DNA from: Erpobdella octoculata
Taxonomy: Eukaryota > Annelida > Clitellata > Hirudinida > Erpobdellidae
Length of the DNA: 64,000 bases
NCBI GenBank assembly: GCA_963978895.1
Contig: OZ022242.1
Location: 34,688,173-34,752,172, forward strand
Reading direction: 5' to 3'
Both the position numbers and the translations under genes were made by a program. The stretch's first letter is position 1. Every line of letters begins with the position of its first letter. Shown here one piece after another: positions 21,566 through 34,854 of this stretch. The notes under the pieces were generated by a model. The model was not told where the DNA came from. It worked only from the letters and a program-made list of their open reading frames with translations, and made no database searches.

Positions 21566-23432
21566 TAAATGCTCTAAAAAAGTTTTTTCGTAATTTCTGT
21601 TGAATTATAGATTGTAGTAAAAAACGAATAAATTTTTCTTCTATTTGCTCTTTGTTTTTTGTCATTACAGATAAAAATATTTATTGACGTTTTTTGTGTT
21701 AAATGAGTTAAAATTAAGTTGAAATTAAACCAAGTACAGCGAGTTTTTTCCATTCTCTCATAAATTTCCTTCTCCTAAATGGGTGCAGATTTAAAGTTTT
21801 TATTAGCTGAAGTCACAAGTAACATTTCTGATTACGGTACATCGGCTGCATTGTTTCACATAAATTAATAAACAAATAAAAAAAACTCTTGTTAAATTTG
21901 ATGCACAAAATGATCTCCCCTTGAGAATTGGAATAAAACAGACATCTAATAATGGCAACTAAATATCTATCCAATCGTGTGTGAAACCATATTGAATAAA
22001 TTATATTTAATTTGTTAAATTATTTACCTCTGGCTGATGTAAGTGGATTAACAAAAATTTTGTAGAGATTATAGCATAAAATATTTTTAAAAATTGCTAT
22101 AAACGTTAATAATACATTTTTTGTCATTCATTTAAGTGCCAGGAAGAAGAATCTTCTTTTTGAAGAAGAAAAGTAAATTACCTCACAAAATATCTGACCT
22201 TCGGCGTGACCCCACAAATCACGTGACCAATAACGGAGACCAGGAGTCGTAATTTTAACACTTTGCTGGAAAGCTGGAATTTTCTCTCTAATAGACGCCA
22301 TTTCCTTAGTACCGATAAGCCGCCTTTTAGTTATCAACTCTACTTGACAGACTCAAGCATGTAGTTCTAGTTAACTGTGGCTGGAAACGTACATATTATA
22401 CACACCTGCATCTACAAACACATGTACACACGTAAAAACACACAACCACATGCACATAAATATTTTCACACACATAGATATACACAAGCAAATACACATA
22501 TATACACAACCACACATACACACACCCTAGTGTAAACTATCACATACACACTAAGCACACCCTCATGCCCACATACTTATTCGCACCAACTTGCACATAC
22601 GCATACCAAAAATTCGAATACAAAGATCTCTCCCTCTCTCTGTTGCTGCAGTAATGAACTTATTGAAGCAATAAAGAAAAAAAGCCTCGATTCCTTTGCA
22701 AATGGAAGGATTTGGCGGGATCACGCCAATATCAGATAAAAATAAATTTATGGACGGCACGTTGTGAAGACATTGCATATATATAGATGATATTTAAGTG
22801 CTTGAAGGAATTTCATTCTTCATTGGATATATATAGATGATATTTAAGTGCTTAAAGGAATTTCATTGTTTGATCCTTCTTATCCCTACATGAGTTCTTT
22901 CAACCCACCCCTTATCCATTGGATGCTGTGCACTAAATAAGTATTTAAAAATTATACTTTTTAGTATTTGTATAATGATGTTTATTATAAATTAATGATT
23001 TTCAAAAATAATTTTTATAATAAAACTATTATTACTGAAAACAACAAAAAAGAGCAAAATAAGTATATATATTTTGTTAAACTTGACAGGCTAAATTTAA
23101 TTTACCAAACAAAACAGTAGTTCAACATCAAAGTTTGTTGTAGACAAGTGTTGTATTAAGCATGCATATCTGGAACAAATTGCCTGCTGGTATAACACCT
23201 GAGATAAATTATTACAAATGAATGCAAGAGCCATTTGCCCCAAAAATCATAAAGAAAAATCTGATCAGAATTTGTTGTGGCCAGTCTAAGCCACGAGAAC
23301 ACATAAATTACTGTTTTTGAAGAAAAGCTGAACGGCCCAATGTTAATCTTGAGAATAAATTTATCTCCACCCATGGTCAGAAACGAACAAAAAAGATTTA
23401 AGTTATTTTAAAATTATTCAAGTTTTTAATAC
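21566..23432. other. CCN: CCN copy 1 intron 5 (hinge to TSP1)
   Basis: No exon found. It holds a frame on the minus strand near 22180-22300 (TTPGLRYWSRDLWGHAEGQ-like, unrecognised, perhaps a repeat), a CA/CATA-rich zone at 22395-22560 and a tandem duplication of about 53 bp at 22780-22875. Confidence 0.6.
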
Positions 23433-23523
23433 CTTTTGAGACTGGAGAAGTCAATCCAGGCAGTGGGTAACCGGGGTCGCCGGGCCGGGGAAACTCAATT
23501 GAAGGAGAGTCGCCCCGTGGAAT
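23433..23523 (-). CDS. CCN: CCN copy 1, exon 5: hinge
   Basis: A 91-nt exon, acceptor GCGACAG, donor AAAAG|GTATT, phase 0 in and 1 out, exactly what the flanking VWC and TSP1 exons need. It encodes IPRGDSPSIEFPRPGDPGYP and LPGLTSPVSK, a Pro/Gly-rich linker. Its GC content stands out from the AT-rich intron around it. It contains an RGD tripeptide, which could bind integrins; this is inference. In CCN proteins the hinge lies between VWC and TSP1 and is protease-sensitive. Confidence 0.75.
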
Positions 23524-25281
23524 CTGTCGCATAATTATATAGAAAATTTTTCATATTTTATAAAATAATTAAATTACTAAAATTTGAATATTATATTATT
23601 AAAACTTAAATGTTGTAAAAAAGTAAATTTAAATATTTTAATATTTTAAAAAATATTTAATCAATTTAACAAAATAATCATTGAATTAACATATTTGAGT
23701 TTCAAAACAAAATAATTATTCAACAGAATTCATTTAAAAATATTTATAAAACTAAATAAACTTGTGAAATAGTTGAATTTATTTTCTTGTTATAAAAAGC
23801 CTCTGATGGATCGTTTTGCTCTTAAACAATAACTGCTACAATTCATGGATTAAACGCTTCAACCCAATATAAAGAAAAAAAATTATTTTTATTTTTTAAT
23901 TTTTCATAAAAATAAAAATGGCTATTTTTCAAAGAAAAAAATCGTTGCATACACTATTTTTATTTTTGTATTTGTTAAGAAGTTACATATAAAAATTTGA
24001 ATTCATGGGAGGTTATGATACTATAGCAAAAAAGTCTGAATACTAAGTGTATCTTAAACAATTTGACTTTTGTACTGATCCTTATCACTTCCACAATCTA
24101 AACTGATATTTATTTCACCAACCCAAGAAAAAAATCAAAATCTGAGTTGACTAATGAACTATGCACGGAAATCAAACCCACAATTCTGTCTGGTCAGCTG
24201 ACCACCTCATTAACCGATCATGATATTTTTTATGTATTTTTTTGCAGCTATATTAATCTGTTCGCTAGAAATAATTGTACAAATATGAATTATACGATTT
24301 CATCAATGAAATAGAGAGAAGTTATTTTGTAAGCAATACTTCATTCGTTGCTGACAATTAATCTTGGCAGACATCTTTTTGTCGTGTAGAACTAATGAAC
24401 GTCTTCTTTGAGTATCTTCGTTAGTTTTTTTTGACACGTTTAGATGACGTTTATCAACTCTAATTAGTAATCAGCTGCCAACGAGTCAAAATTAACAAAA
24501 TTTAGAGAAAAGTTAAAAAGGCTAATTCTTATTCTACTAACAGTTTCTGTTTGTTAGTTTCAACCTCAACAAAATTACCAAAACAAGTTTTTAGAAACGT
24601 TGAGCGCTAAGTTAAAATTTAAAAAAAAATGATTGGTTTAATTGTGGCGTTTTGAAAAACATTGTTTTTAGCTTTTTAGAAACAAAAAAAACTTTAGTTA
24701 AAGTGTTTTAATTCAATATGCATATAATAATAATTTTTGAATGTTTATTAATTTAATCATTATACAATATGTTTTGTTTCAAATTTTGTGTCAGAAAATC
24801 TTTTATTTTAAATACGAAACCAATTGAAGAAATTTTGAAAAGTTGTGATTTCAAGTGTGGCTTGGTGATTAAGAAATAAAGAATGTTTTTAGAAAAAATT
24901 ATTTCCGTAACTGTCAAGCACATACACAAACATACATACATACATACATACATACATACATACATACATACATACATACATACATACATACATACATACA
25001 TACATACATACATACATACATACATACATACATACATACATACATACATACATACATACATACATACATACATACATACATACATACATACATACATACA
25101 TACATACATACATACATACATACATACATACATACATACATACATACATACATACATACATACATACATACATACATACATACATACATACATACATACA
25201 TACATACATACATACATACATACATACATACATACATACATACATACATACATACATACATACATACATACATACATACAT

Positions 25282-25316
<35 letters not shown>

Positions 25317-25344
25317 TACATACATACATACATACATACATACA

Positions 25345-25378
<34 letters not shown>

Positions 25379-25635
25379 CATACATACATACATACATACA
25401 TGCGTGAGAAAAAAGCAAGTGCTATGAAATAAAGTAGGATTAGTAAAATGGATCTTTCTGTTCAATTTAGTTTTTTTTCATTTAAGTCAAAACAAATTCC
25501 AAAATTAAGTTGATTCAAAATAAAAAAAAAATTGGAAGAAATAGTTAAAAAAATAGCTAAAAGAATCTAAATGAAAAATTAATGAATGAATTGTAACAAT
25601 TATCAAATAATAAATTATTAAGCCTTAAAACTTAC
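23524..25635. other. CCN: CCN copy 1 intron 4 (VWC to hinge)
   Basis: AT-rich with no exon seen. A degenerate tRNA-like SINE head (minus strand, B box like GGGTTTGATTTCC) lies near 24150-24225, and a (CATA)n microsatellite fills 24930-25400. Confidence 0.6.
24930..25400 (+). repeat. (ACAT)n microsatellite, ~470 bp, with a short (CA)n interruption
   Basis: A nearly pure tetranucleotide tract. It is interrupted by (CA)n at about 25299-25316 and by one TATA variant near 25373. The YIHT/CMYV frames across it are artefacts. Confidence 0.97.
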
Positions 25636-25865
25636 ATAACGTGGAGCATGCGAGCAAACCCATTCTTTGCAGCATCTCCCTGTTATGGACATCAGTTTGG
25701 CTTGACCACAGTGATCATTGGAAGGAGGTCTTTCTTCTTGGGGGCACTTTGAGGCGCATGCGTACTGACCATTCTGACAGTTACAGACGAGGCTGCAGTT
25801 GAAATCAAAGTTAGAACCATCTGGATAGGATTTGCCATTAACAGTGCACGGTTCGCCTGATTTCA
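25636..25865 (-). CDS. CCN: CCN copy 1, exon 4: von Willebrand factor C (VWC) domain
   Basis: 230 nt between acceptor TTTGATGCAG and an ideal donor GTAAGT. It encodes SGEPCTVNGKSYPDGSNFDF…CSLVCNCQNGQYAC…CCKEWVC: ten cysteines with the C-x3-C-x-C and CC-x4-C patterns of VWC modules, which in CCN proteins bind BMP/TGF-beta ligands. The first 135 nt are the same as the VWC exon of copy 2 at 63866. Confidence 0.88.
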
Positions 25866-27011
25866 CTGCATCAAATGTGATAACGTTTTTATAAAACAAA
25901 CGTATGACATATAAAATGTTTTAGGAGTTTTTAATTTTTAAATATTTTAAAATTAACCGAAAACCAAAAGAAAACAAAGTTTTCAAAATAAGAAATTGTT
26001 CATTAAAGTTTATTAATTTTTTTGCAATTTCAAATAATATTATTTGTTATTGAAAGTATTTATTGAGTATTATTTAAAATTATTTACATTTTTCTAACAG
26101 TTATTGAAACAAGTCACATGGCCATGCGTCATTGAAACAAGTCACATGATTATGTGTCATTGAAACAAGTCACATGGTTATGTGCTTCTTGCGATTTATC
26201 TTGTTTTCATTCGCTCTGTGGAACTTCTTCAACGTTTTCTTATTTCTGTGTTTGTTTGTAGAAATGAACAAAAAAATTTCTAATCAGTCACAAATATCAA
26301 AAGTTTTTTTTTCAAGTAGTTTTTTTAAACTTTAGTTTTGTCGAGGAAGTTTTTCAAAAACAAGGCGACGAAAAAGTGTTTGTTTGTTTTAATATAATAA
26401 ATGTTATGAAATAATTTTGAAACAAATATTTTAAAACATTATTGAAGTGAAATGAAAACTATTTTTTTAAAACCTAACAGTGTTCCAAGATAATTTGATT
26501 TCAAGTTTTGCAAATTTTATTTTCCAATGAAGTAAAAATGAAAACAAATTTGATTAAAAATAATTCAACACACGCAGCACTTGCAATGTTTTTATTTAGT
26601 TTAAAAATATTCACTCCGCACTCAAATAATTCATTTTTCCACAAAGATATTTCGCTGAATCCGATGGGAAAAATAAAATACTTCTAAGATTAATAAAGTT
26701 TTATTTTCATTATTCAAAAAGAAAAAATCTGCAAAAAATATCAAAGATGAAGAAAACAATGCAAACTCTCGTCTCTCTGATAAATGACAAACCCTAAGAA
26801 GTCTTTGACGCAAAGGGTTTTGAAGTTTTACAAATTTCAAAGAAAACCTTTTTTTAGTTTTTCAGTTGTTTGTAATATTTGTAAGTAATATGATTTTAAA
26901 TAAAAACATACAAAAACCCAAAAAAGTAAAAACTTTTTTCAACAGTGAAAAACCAATCAGAAAAATTATCATAAAAATATGTTTATGAAAATTCCATAAA
27001 AAACCCAACAT

Positions 27012-27071
27012 TCAATAAATTTTCCGCTCCATGGCGTAGCGTCACCTTCCGCTCCGACATCGGAAAATCAT
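27012..27071 (-). promoter_or_regulatory. Conserved intronic element shared by both CCN genes (copy 1)
   Basis: On the minus strand it carries ATTTTCCGATGTCGGAGC near one end, GTGACG in the middle and TGGAGCGGAAAATTTATTGA at the other end. All three recur in the same order and spacing in the matching intron of copy 2 (62094-62154), while the surrounding intron is unalignable. The ends form inverted arms (ATTTTCCG / CGGAAAAT). Either an enhancer or a structured RNA element. Confidence 0.65.
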
Positions 27072-27989
27072 TGAGAACCTTCGATTGTTACAGTATTCCA
27101 TGGAAACGTTTGTATTTCTTCTTTCTTTTTTGTTTGTTTTAAAAATTTGGTGTTTTTGTTTGCAATATTTTTTGATCAAACTAAAACCAAATCACCGAAA
27201 CTACTTGAGCAAATAAAAATTAATCTGCAACTTTTTTTTAATATAATTACATGTTTATTATTTCATGTTTATAATGAAATTATACTTTGATTAAAAAAAA
27301 AGAATTTTTTATTCAATCAACATATTGCCAGTCATGAATTGTTTTAAATCTTCCGTCCTATTCGGCTTCATCAAAGAGGAAAAAATCATCCTGAAATGAT
27401 CTCGCGCACACTCAACATGAAAGAAACATCATCTCTGAGCTCAACCGATTTTCGGTTTATTACAATTTTTTATTAGGATTGCTCCTTGATATAAAATTGA
27501 TGATATTAAATAGTAAACGATACTATAAACAAATTCCATTTGTCGGTTTATTGGCAATTAAGAAGCAATATCTTCTAGACATCTGGTGATATTAATAATG
27601 AAACAGCTTGTTATTTATATTAAGGTCGTGGACCTCTATTGTTCGTTTCATGGTCTTCATTAAGCAGCAAACGACAAAGAAGGTGAGCAGATGCGAACGC
27701 CGTGTTTCGTTGATGGCATCTCGTAATTGGAAGCCATGCGATCATTTTAGTCCTAGCCAGGAACATTTAGAAAGATCTTAAATGTCTCGATAAGTCACCA
27801 TTACTTCCAGCTGTTTTCAGTGCACGTGTTTTCGGCAAGTCTCAACTACTACTTTGCTGGATGAATGCTGCATAACAGGATGATTCTAATGACACGCACA
27901 GTATTATACATGAAACTCATGAGAGACATTTTTTAAAACAAGTATTATTAAATATACCTCTTCCGCAGAATGAAAAACTGTTTTTTTTT

Positions 27990-28308
27990 ATAAATGTTTA
28001 ATAATTCATCCTATTACATAAAAACCTATTATAATCATTTAACATTTTATCGTCAACAAATAAAAAAAACACCTTGGAAACTCCGAGCAACGCAAGATAA
28101 CTTTGGTGGTAATTTATATTTTTCAAGAAAAAAATATAAAAACCTTTTATAAATGTTTAATAATTCATCCTATTACATAAAAACTTATTATAATCATTTA
28201 ACATTTTATCGTCAAAAAATAAAAAAAACACCTTGGAAACTCCGAGCAACGCAAGATAACTTTGGTGGTAATTTATATTTTTCAAGAAAAAAATATAAAA
28301 ACCTTGAA
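27990..28308 (+). repeat. Tandem duplication of ~160 bp next to the IGFBP exon
   Basis: The block from ATAAATGTTTAATAATTCAT through AAAAATATAAAAACCTT occurs twice, at about 27990 and 28149, nearly unchanged. It contains GAAACTCCGAGCAACGC, a decayed match to the head of the GC-rich SINE-like family. Confidence 0.85.
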
Positions 28309-28315
28309 TAAATAC

Positions 28316-28727
28316 CTCTGCAAACTCCTGGTTGATTTTCAAATTTTCTAGCAGCTGACGAATTTGAAGTGTCGCAGAATAGCTGCTTAACAGCATCGCA
28401 GAGGTGGATTTTGTCGCACGAGTCTCCCTGTTGTCTGGCACACACGATACAGCAACCACATCCATCCAGCACTGCACTGACTCCATTCTGGCACTTGAGG
28501 GGACTGTGGGTAACCATTCTAACTTCAGTAGTGATTGCCGATCTGTTGAGCGGAGAGTCGTGTTGCTGGTTGGCCTGGGACTGTTTGTGTGCCCGGTGTT
28601 TGTAGGCTGGTAGAGAAGAATGTTGTTGTTGTTGGTGTTTATGGGCACATTTACAATGATCGTGGCAGAAGTTTGCTAGATTTTTAGAACCGTTTGATTT
28701 TCTTGTCGATTGTGTAGCGGCTCTCTT
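28316..28727 (-). CDS. CCN: CCN copy 1, exon 3: IGFBP domain
   Basis: 412 nt, acceptor ATCTCACATCAG, donor AGAG|GTATT, phase 0 in and 1 out. It encodes a basic start (KRAATQSTRKSNG), CHDHCKCAHKHQQQ, a His/Gln-rich insert, then CQNGVSAVLDGCGCCIVCAR and QQGDSCDKIHLCD: the CCN/IGFBP signature GCGCCxxCA and the C-terminal cysteines. The insert of about 50 residues between the first CxxCxC cluster and the GVxxVxDGCGCC core is longer than in vertebrate CCN proteins. About 95% identical to the copy 2 exon. Confidence 0.87.
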
Positions 28728-29847
28728 CTGATGTGAGATTAATCGTTTGATTATACTTTCGTTTGGAATAAATTTGACAAAATGTTTTTTTTCTTATAGG
28801 CAGTTGTAAATATTATTTTTGAATGTGAAAAAAAACAAAACTTTATGTTGTAGTTTTAATTAATGTGAACTTCAAAATATGTTAAATTTTGAAAGATAGT
28901 TTAATGTTTATAATTCAAGTTTTTAAAGTAACGAAAGAAAAAAATATAACTTTTCTTGAGTGATGTTCAGAATTTAAATTTTAAAAGTTCGTTAAAGCAG
29001 AAAAAGGCTTAAAAAAAGTAAAAATTCTTGAAATGCCATATGTGTAAAGTCTGCGTTAAATCGCGTGACAAAAAAGTATTATTCTTGAACAAAAATTTTC
29101 ACTCGTCATGATACGAGTGGTTATGAGGGTGACGCGCGGTTAGTAGGTGAATGAGGGAATCACACTTAGTGACTAAGTAAAATAGTTGGTCATTTTAAAG
29201 GTGAATGATCTGGTTGCATAGCAAACACTGGTCATATAAACGAGTGAGTCTGTTTTTTTGAAAAGTATTTGAATATGTCAGGTGACAACTTAGTTAATGA
29301 GTCAGTTACTTAGTGAATGGGTGAAAGAGTAAGTTTTTTTATTGATTAGTTGAATGGGTCGATTATTTAATGAAGGTTTGGATGAATGAACTGAATGAGT
29401 CTTGTTGATAGGTTAAATGAGTGAGCGGATTGTTTGATGAGTGCGTGATGGTACTGATCATTTGGTGAGCGAGCGGGTGATTCAGTGATTGGGGAAATGA
29501 GCGGGTAATCCAGTGATTGTTTGGAAAAAACGGATGGTTTGGTGAGTAGGAAAGTAAGAGGACCTGTTGGTCTAAATTTTGGTCAAACCAGTTCTACTCT
29601 AAAATGTCTAATCAGTGTACTGCAAACTTATATATATTGTTTTTTTCAGGTGAAAAACATTTTAGTGAATTAAGTTACAAAAATTGACTACCGGGCAACA
29701 TTTGTTTCAAAATTCACCAGGCTTTTATGAGAAGTTTTTGTTTAATATTACATGTTTATTTTATGCCTATATTTGGAAACGTTTTCAATCTGTTTACTGA
29801 CAAAGTTTTTTATATAAACATTTGTCAGAATATGTACATAATATACC

Positions 29848-30289
<442 letters not shown>

Positions 30290-31086
30290 CCTTATTTTTA
30301 TTATTAATAAATGTAACATAACATTATTTTATTATAACAAAAATAACTACAACAGCACAATTGTTTTGATTTAATAAAGAAAGAAACATTAAAAAAAAAA
30401 TAAACTTTCAGTTTTCATGATCAAGCGGATGACTTTTAAAAATATCATCTTTCAACTTCCATCATTTTTTTCTAATTTAATTTTGAAAATAATTTTTTTA
30501 CCTCATGTTTTAAATATGATTTGATTTATTTAAATTTTTACGTGACTGTTGGTTCTATATTAATACTTTCTATATTACTTAAAAGTGATTTAAACACAAC
30601 ATTTAACTGCTTTCTTTTGGAAAATTTTAAATTTGCATTTCAATACTCATTGTCATTCAGTTATTTTGTTAAATAATGTTAAAGCATAATTTTTTAACTA
30701 TTTATTTTTTAATCTATAAAGAATTTTGTTACCAAATGCAAATAAGAGAAAAAGTCCTCATAAATTTAAAACAAAACTCATAAACTCTCATTAACACATT
30801 ACCACATAGTCATAAAACTATATTATCACTCAGTCACATCGTTACATCATCGCATTACCACTTAGTCACATTATTACATCATCAATTAGATCATTGCATT
30901 ACTACTTAGTCACATTATTATTTCATCAATTACATCATCTCATTACCACTTAATCACACCATCATAAAATTATCACACGGTGCATAATTTAGCGCGTTGG
31001 CCAACATAGTTTCTTGTCTGCCACATCAAATAGCAGGCGATGCGACCGGTGTTTGTTCGAATGTTAGGACTGCAATCAAAATTCGT

Positions 31087-31237
<151 letters not shown>

Positions 31238-32150
31238 CAGGAGAAAATATTTATCTCAGTCGATGATTAAAATAATTTTTATATGCTTATGACGATGACG
31301 GTGACAATGATATGATGACGACAATGATGATGATGGTGAAGATGATAGTGATAATGATGAAAACGATATTTTCAACACACGACGTCATAGTTGGTGATGC
31401 AAATGAGAACACACAATTAAAAACATTTTTCTTATGTAATCGACCCCATCTCCATTCATTCATTGCCGACGTCATCATCACTATCACGATCATCATCATC
31501 ACCGATATCATTCTTTTTTCCGGCCGTTATTCCTACTCCTGTTCCTCCTCCTCCTCTTCATCATCACCATCATCATCCTCCTCATCATCATCTTCCTTCT
31601 CATCATCATCATCAACAACATCTTCCTCCTCCTCCTCTTAATCATCATCATCATCACCATAATCATCATAATCATCATCACAGGCACAGTCACGTGACCA
31701 GTAGGTCATCAAAAGATGATATCAGAAAGACAAAGAAAAAAGGCATCACGAAAGAAAACATTTCATTATTTGTTGATGTTTCTTGGCAGGGTAATTTGCT
31801 TCCACAATGAAATAGCGGTATAAAATATCGATAAAAGTTAAAAAAAAATTACTATAACAAAAACAGAAATATTAGAATGTCTTCAAACAATTACTGGCTT
31901 ATGTATGTCTGAAACAGTTTTAAAAAAATAAGACAAAAAATTAATGTCAATTAAGTATTTTCTAAACTTATGTATTCACTAAAATAAAAACTGAAATACC
32001 TTTAAATAAAAAAAAGTAAAATTAAATAATTAAAAACAAAATATTAAAGAAATCGTTAAATAAATGGAATAAAAATTTTTTTCTTAAAACTTTACCGAGT
32101 AAAAAGTTCTACAAAATAATACTTTAAAAAATGTTGTAAAACCACGTTTG

Positions 32151-32178
<28 letters not shown>

Positions 32179-32181
<3 letters not shown>

Positions 32182-32400
32182 TAGCAGAATTACCCGGCGT
32201 TGGCCGGGAATTTTGTATTGTTGTCCTCTCTCTCGTTTTTTTCTCCTTTTTTCTCGCTTTTCTTTTTCTATCATCTCTTTCTCCCTCTTTCTCTTTTCTT
32301 CTTCTGCCACTCTCTTTCACGCTCCCACTCGCTCTCCCGTTCCCACTCTCTTTCTTTCTTCCTTTCTCTCCTAACTTCTCTTTGCACATAAAACGTAGAA
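32179..32400 (+). mobile_element. GC-rich SINE-like dispersed element, copy C (5' part)
   Basis: After (AT)n it starts CACTAGCAGAATTACCCGGC followed by GTTGGCCGGG, then a long CTCTTTCTC pyrimidine tract, like the heads of copies at 49997 and 15650. The conserved 3' tail (ACGATCGGATGAA) is absent. Confidence 0.65.
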
Positions 32401-33072
32401 TAAATATATTTGTTAAAAGTTACTTGAAACTTTTTCCAAACTTTTTTGATGTTTCTTGGCAGAGTTATTTGCTTCCACAATGAAATAGCCGTGACCAACC
32501 AAATTTAAATTTTGTTGCGCAATAACCTTTGATGTTCGTACATAGGCACTGTTGGCCTTGGATGGTTTTTAACTATAAAAAAAATTGAAAACTACCTTAT
32601 CTTTTTCTTTTCTTTAAAAACTACCACACAGACAATAAAGCAAGTTATGATAAACGTTGTAAAATGTTTATAAATAACAATTAACCATCGTGACATGACT
32701 GTTTCTCAATTCAACAAGCATGTTAAATCAGCGTAAAAACATTAAGCTTTCTCTCAGAATGAAAAATTCATTCACCATTTCAAGATGGCTACAATTTTTA
32801 TATTTACCATAAGCTGGTTTTTCAGTTTGCTATCCCTTTTGAATAAAATCTTTCTGGTGTGGAAAATGGGAAACGTTTGAAAGAATAATGATTGTTTAAA
32901 GGTATTATTAAGCATTGACTGTGTATAAATATAAATACGAATGTATAAATAAACTAAAAAAACGTTTAAATGCAAGAAACAATGTTTGCATTTTATTAAT
33001 TAAATATTTTTACTTCTGGAAATAACCTAAAAATAAAAATAAAATCAATAATATAAAAGAATTTTTACTTGC

Positions 33073-33266
33073 CTCCCGGTGCTCTATTAATAGTTGATCC
33101 TGCTGTGCGTCAGATGGCAGAACCCGGTCGTGGGGTGATGATGATGAGGAAGAAGAAGATGTTGTTGATGATGATGGAAATGTGAGTGGTGGTAGTACGA
33201 ATGTAATGAGAAAGAGTGGCAAAAGGAAATCGATGTTGAGCCACATTGTTGATCGAAGAAGTTTAT
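33073..33266 (-). CDS. CCN: CCN copy 1, exon 2: signal-peptide exon
   Basis: From ATG 33246 it encodes 58 residues: MWLNIDFLLPLFLITFVLPP, a clear signal peptide, then a Ser/Thr tract from a trinucleotide repeat and …QQDQLLIEHRE. Acceptor TTATTCAG lies 20 nt before the ATG. The exon ends GGGAG|GCAAGT, a GC rather than GT donor but otherwise the exact consensus for GC-AG introns, and phase 0 fits the IGFBP exon. The join gives HRE-KR, a possible basic cleavage site. The copy 2 counterpart starts MWCNV and ends QDQLSTEKHE, supporting homology. Confidence 0.75.
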
Positions 33267-33288
33267 CTGAATAAGTACTCGTATATAT

Positions 33289-33545
33289 AAACAAGTAAAT
33301 GAAAAAAACGAGTTTTTCAACACAAATTTTTATTTCAAATACACTCAATTTAGAAATACAAAAAATGTTCAAATTAGGTATTTTTTTTAATTGAATCATG
33401 TATTGCCATCCATTATAAAGCTGTGCTGAAAGTTTCAGCTTCCTAGCTAATCAAAAAGCTTGTTAAATTTTACTTGCAAGATTTGCGTACAGAGAAAGCC
33501 ACACACAAACAGAGATTGTAACCTAAATAAAAGTTTGTAAAACAT
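33289..33545 (+). repeat. Dispersed repeat (CTGAAAGTTTCAGC family), copy 1
   Basis: Contains ACGAGTTTTTCAACACAAA, GCTGAAAGTTTCAGCTTCCT, ATTTTACTTGCAAGATTTGC and GTACAGAGAAAGCCACACAC. Related copies lie at 36722-36970 and 54268-54530 (inverted) and at 45505-45670 (same strand). Noncoding; type not identified. Confidence 0.75.
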
Positions 33546-34854
33546 TTAATTTTTCAATGCTACGTCAACGACGTCTCATTGATATCAACAAACTTTTTAA
33601 AAAAATCTGAAAAAAAATCTCTTCAAGTTTTTCATTCTCGACATTTGTCATCAATTATTCAAATAAGCATCTACAAAACGCAGAAGGAATCTTTCATCGA
33701 AAAAAAGTATTCTGTTGAACAAATTTCTCTTCTCATTATACTTCTTCCTTTTCACATCATAACGTCTCGTTTTCTTTCTTTTTTAATATGACCACCGACG
33801 TTTTTTAGACATGAAAATAAATTATAAGAAAAATAAAAATTGCTTAAAACAGCATCCACATTCAGATGCGGAACTGTGAAATTTCATTGTGGAATTCGAG
33901 CTGCTTTGAGCGAGTGGTTTCGCATTCAAGAGAACCAGGCTTGGAGTGACAGCGCAAGGAATTCTTTTGGCAGGGGAAAAAATGGAGAAAGTTAATACAA
34001 TTAGCGAACACTTTTGTGTTCGTGAGAACTTTTTAGCACACTGCGTTTGTAAATGTACATATTAGAAGATACAATGCCTGAATTAAGATAGATGGTCGTT
34101 GCATTTTTCACGGGTTTTAAATGATTAAAATATCGCTCATGCTAAATGCAAAAATAATTTCATTTAAAATAACTTTAATTTGACACGTTCATTTATTGTA
34201 AGGCATCTAAAGCAAAACGAATTTGCATTAAATTTTTTGAAATGATCCGATTATAAACACGTTGATTTTAAAAACAAGAAATAAAATACTAAAATTGTGT
34301 TTTTATCATTTAAACCTGTCAAAATTAATTAGTTTTGCTCGTATTGATTTTGAAACCGGTAAATCCCCAGGAGTGCAATTTGACGAGACGCACAAAATTG
34401 TCTGGGATTAAAATATCATCGTTCCAGCTGAGCTTTGATCCTACATTGTCAATGAGAAAAAACTTTAGCAACTTCACGCATTTCAGCTAGAGTGATAAAA
34501 GCTACAATAAACACATTACCAGCGTCTTATAATATTCCATAAAGAGAATTTGTAGAAATTTTCAAAAAAAATTTAATGAAAATAACTTCTTAGTAAATAA
34601 AAAAGAAAAATAAATTTATTAAAAAAAAAGTTTTTAATGCGTAATAATAAACAAGTAAACAGAGACTAATAAATTATATATAATACATATATTATATATA
34701 TATATAAATAATTAAAAAATTAATAAACATTTGAATATTTAAAAAACAGGTTTTTGATAATAAATAAAGGATAGTTTAAATTATGTTATTTTATAATAAA
34801 TATATAACAAAATAATAAATCAAAGATAATTATTTTAAATATATTTACACTCAC

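Larger units (their letters stand above)
25866..28315. other. CCN: CCN copy 1 intron 3 (IGFBP to VWC)
   Basis: It contains a conserved noncoding block at 27012-27071 shared with the same intron of copy 2, a three-copy 32-bp repeat (TTGAAACAAGTCACATG…) at 26103-26185, and a ~160-bp tandem duplication at 27990-28308 that ends within 10 bp of the IGFBP exon's donor. Confidence 0.65.

Noticed and set aside
22128..22337. Minus-strand frame with TTPGLRYWSRDLWGHAEGQ
   Set aside because: Looks protein-like, but no family recognised and no consistent splice sites; kept only as a note in the intron entry.
24753..25465. Long frames of YIHT, MYVC and similar repeats
   Set aside because: They are translations of the (ACAT)n microsatellite in all frames; no unique sequence or start context.
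28157..28648. 163-codon minus-strand frame overlapping the IGFBP exon, with counterpart at 60284
   Set aside because: It is the +1 frame of the IGFBP exon; the cysteine pattern GCGCCxxCA lies in the other frame.
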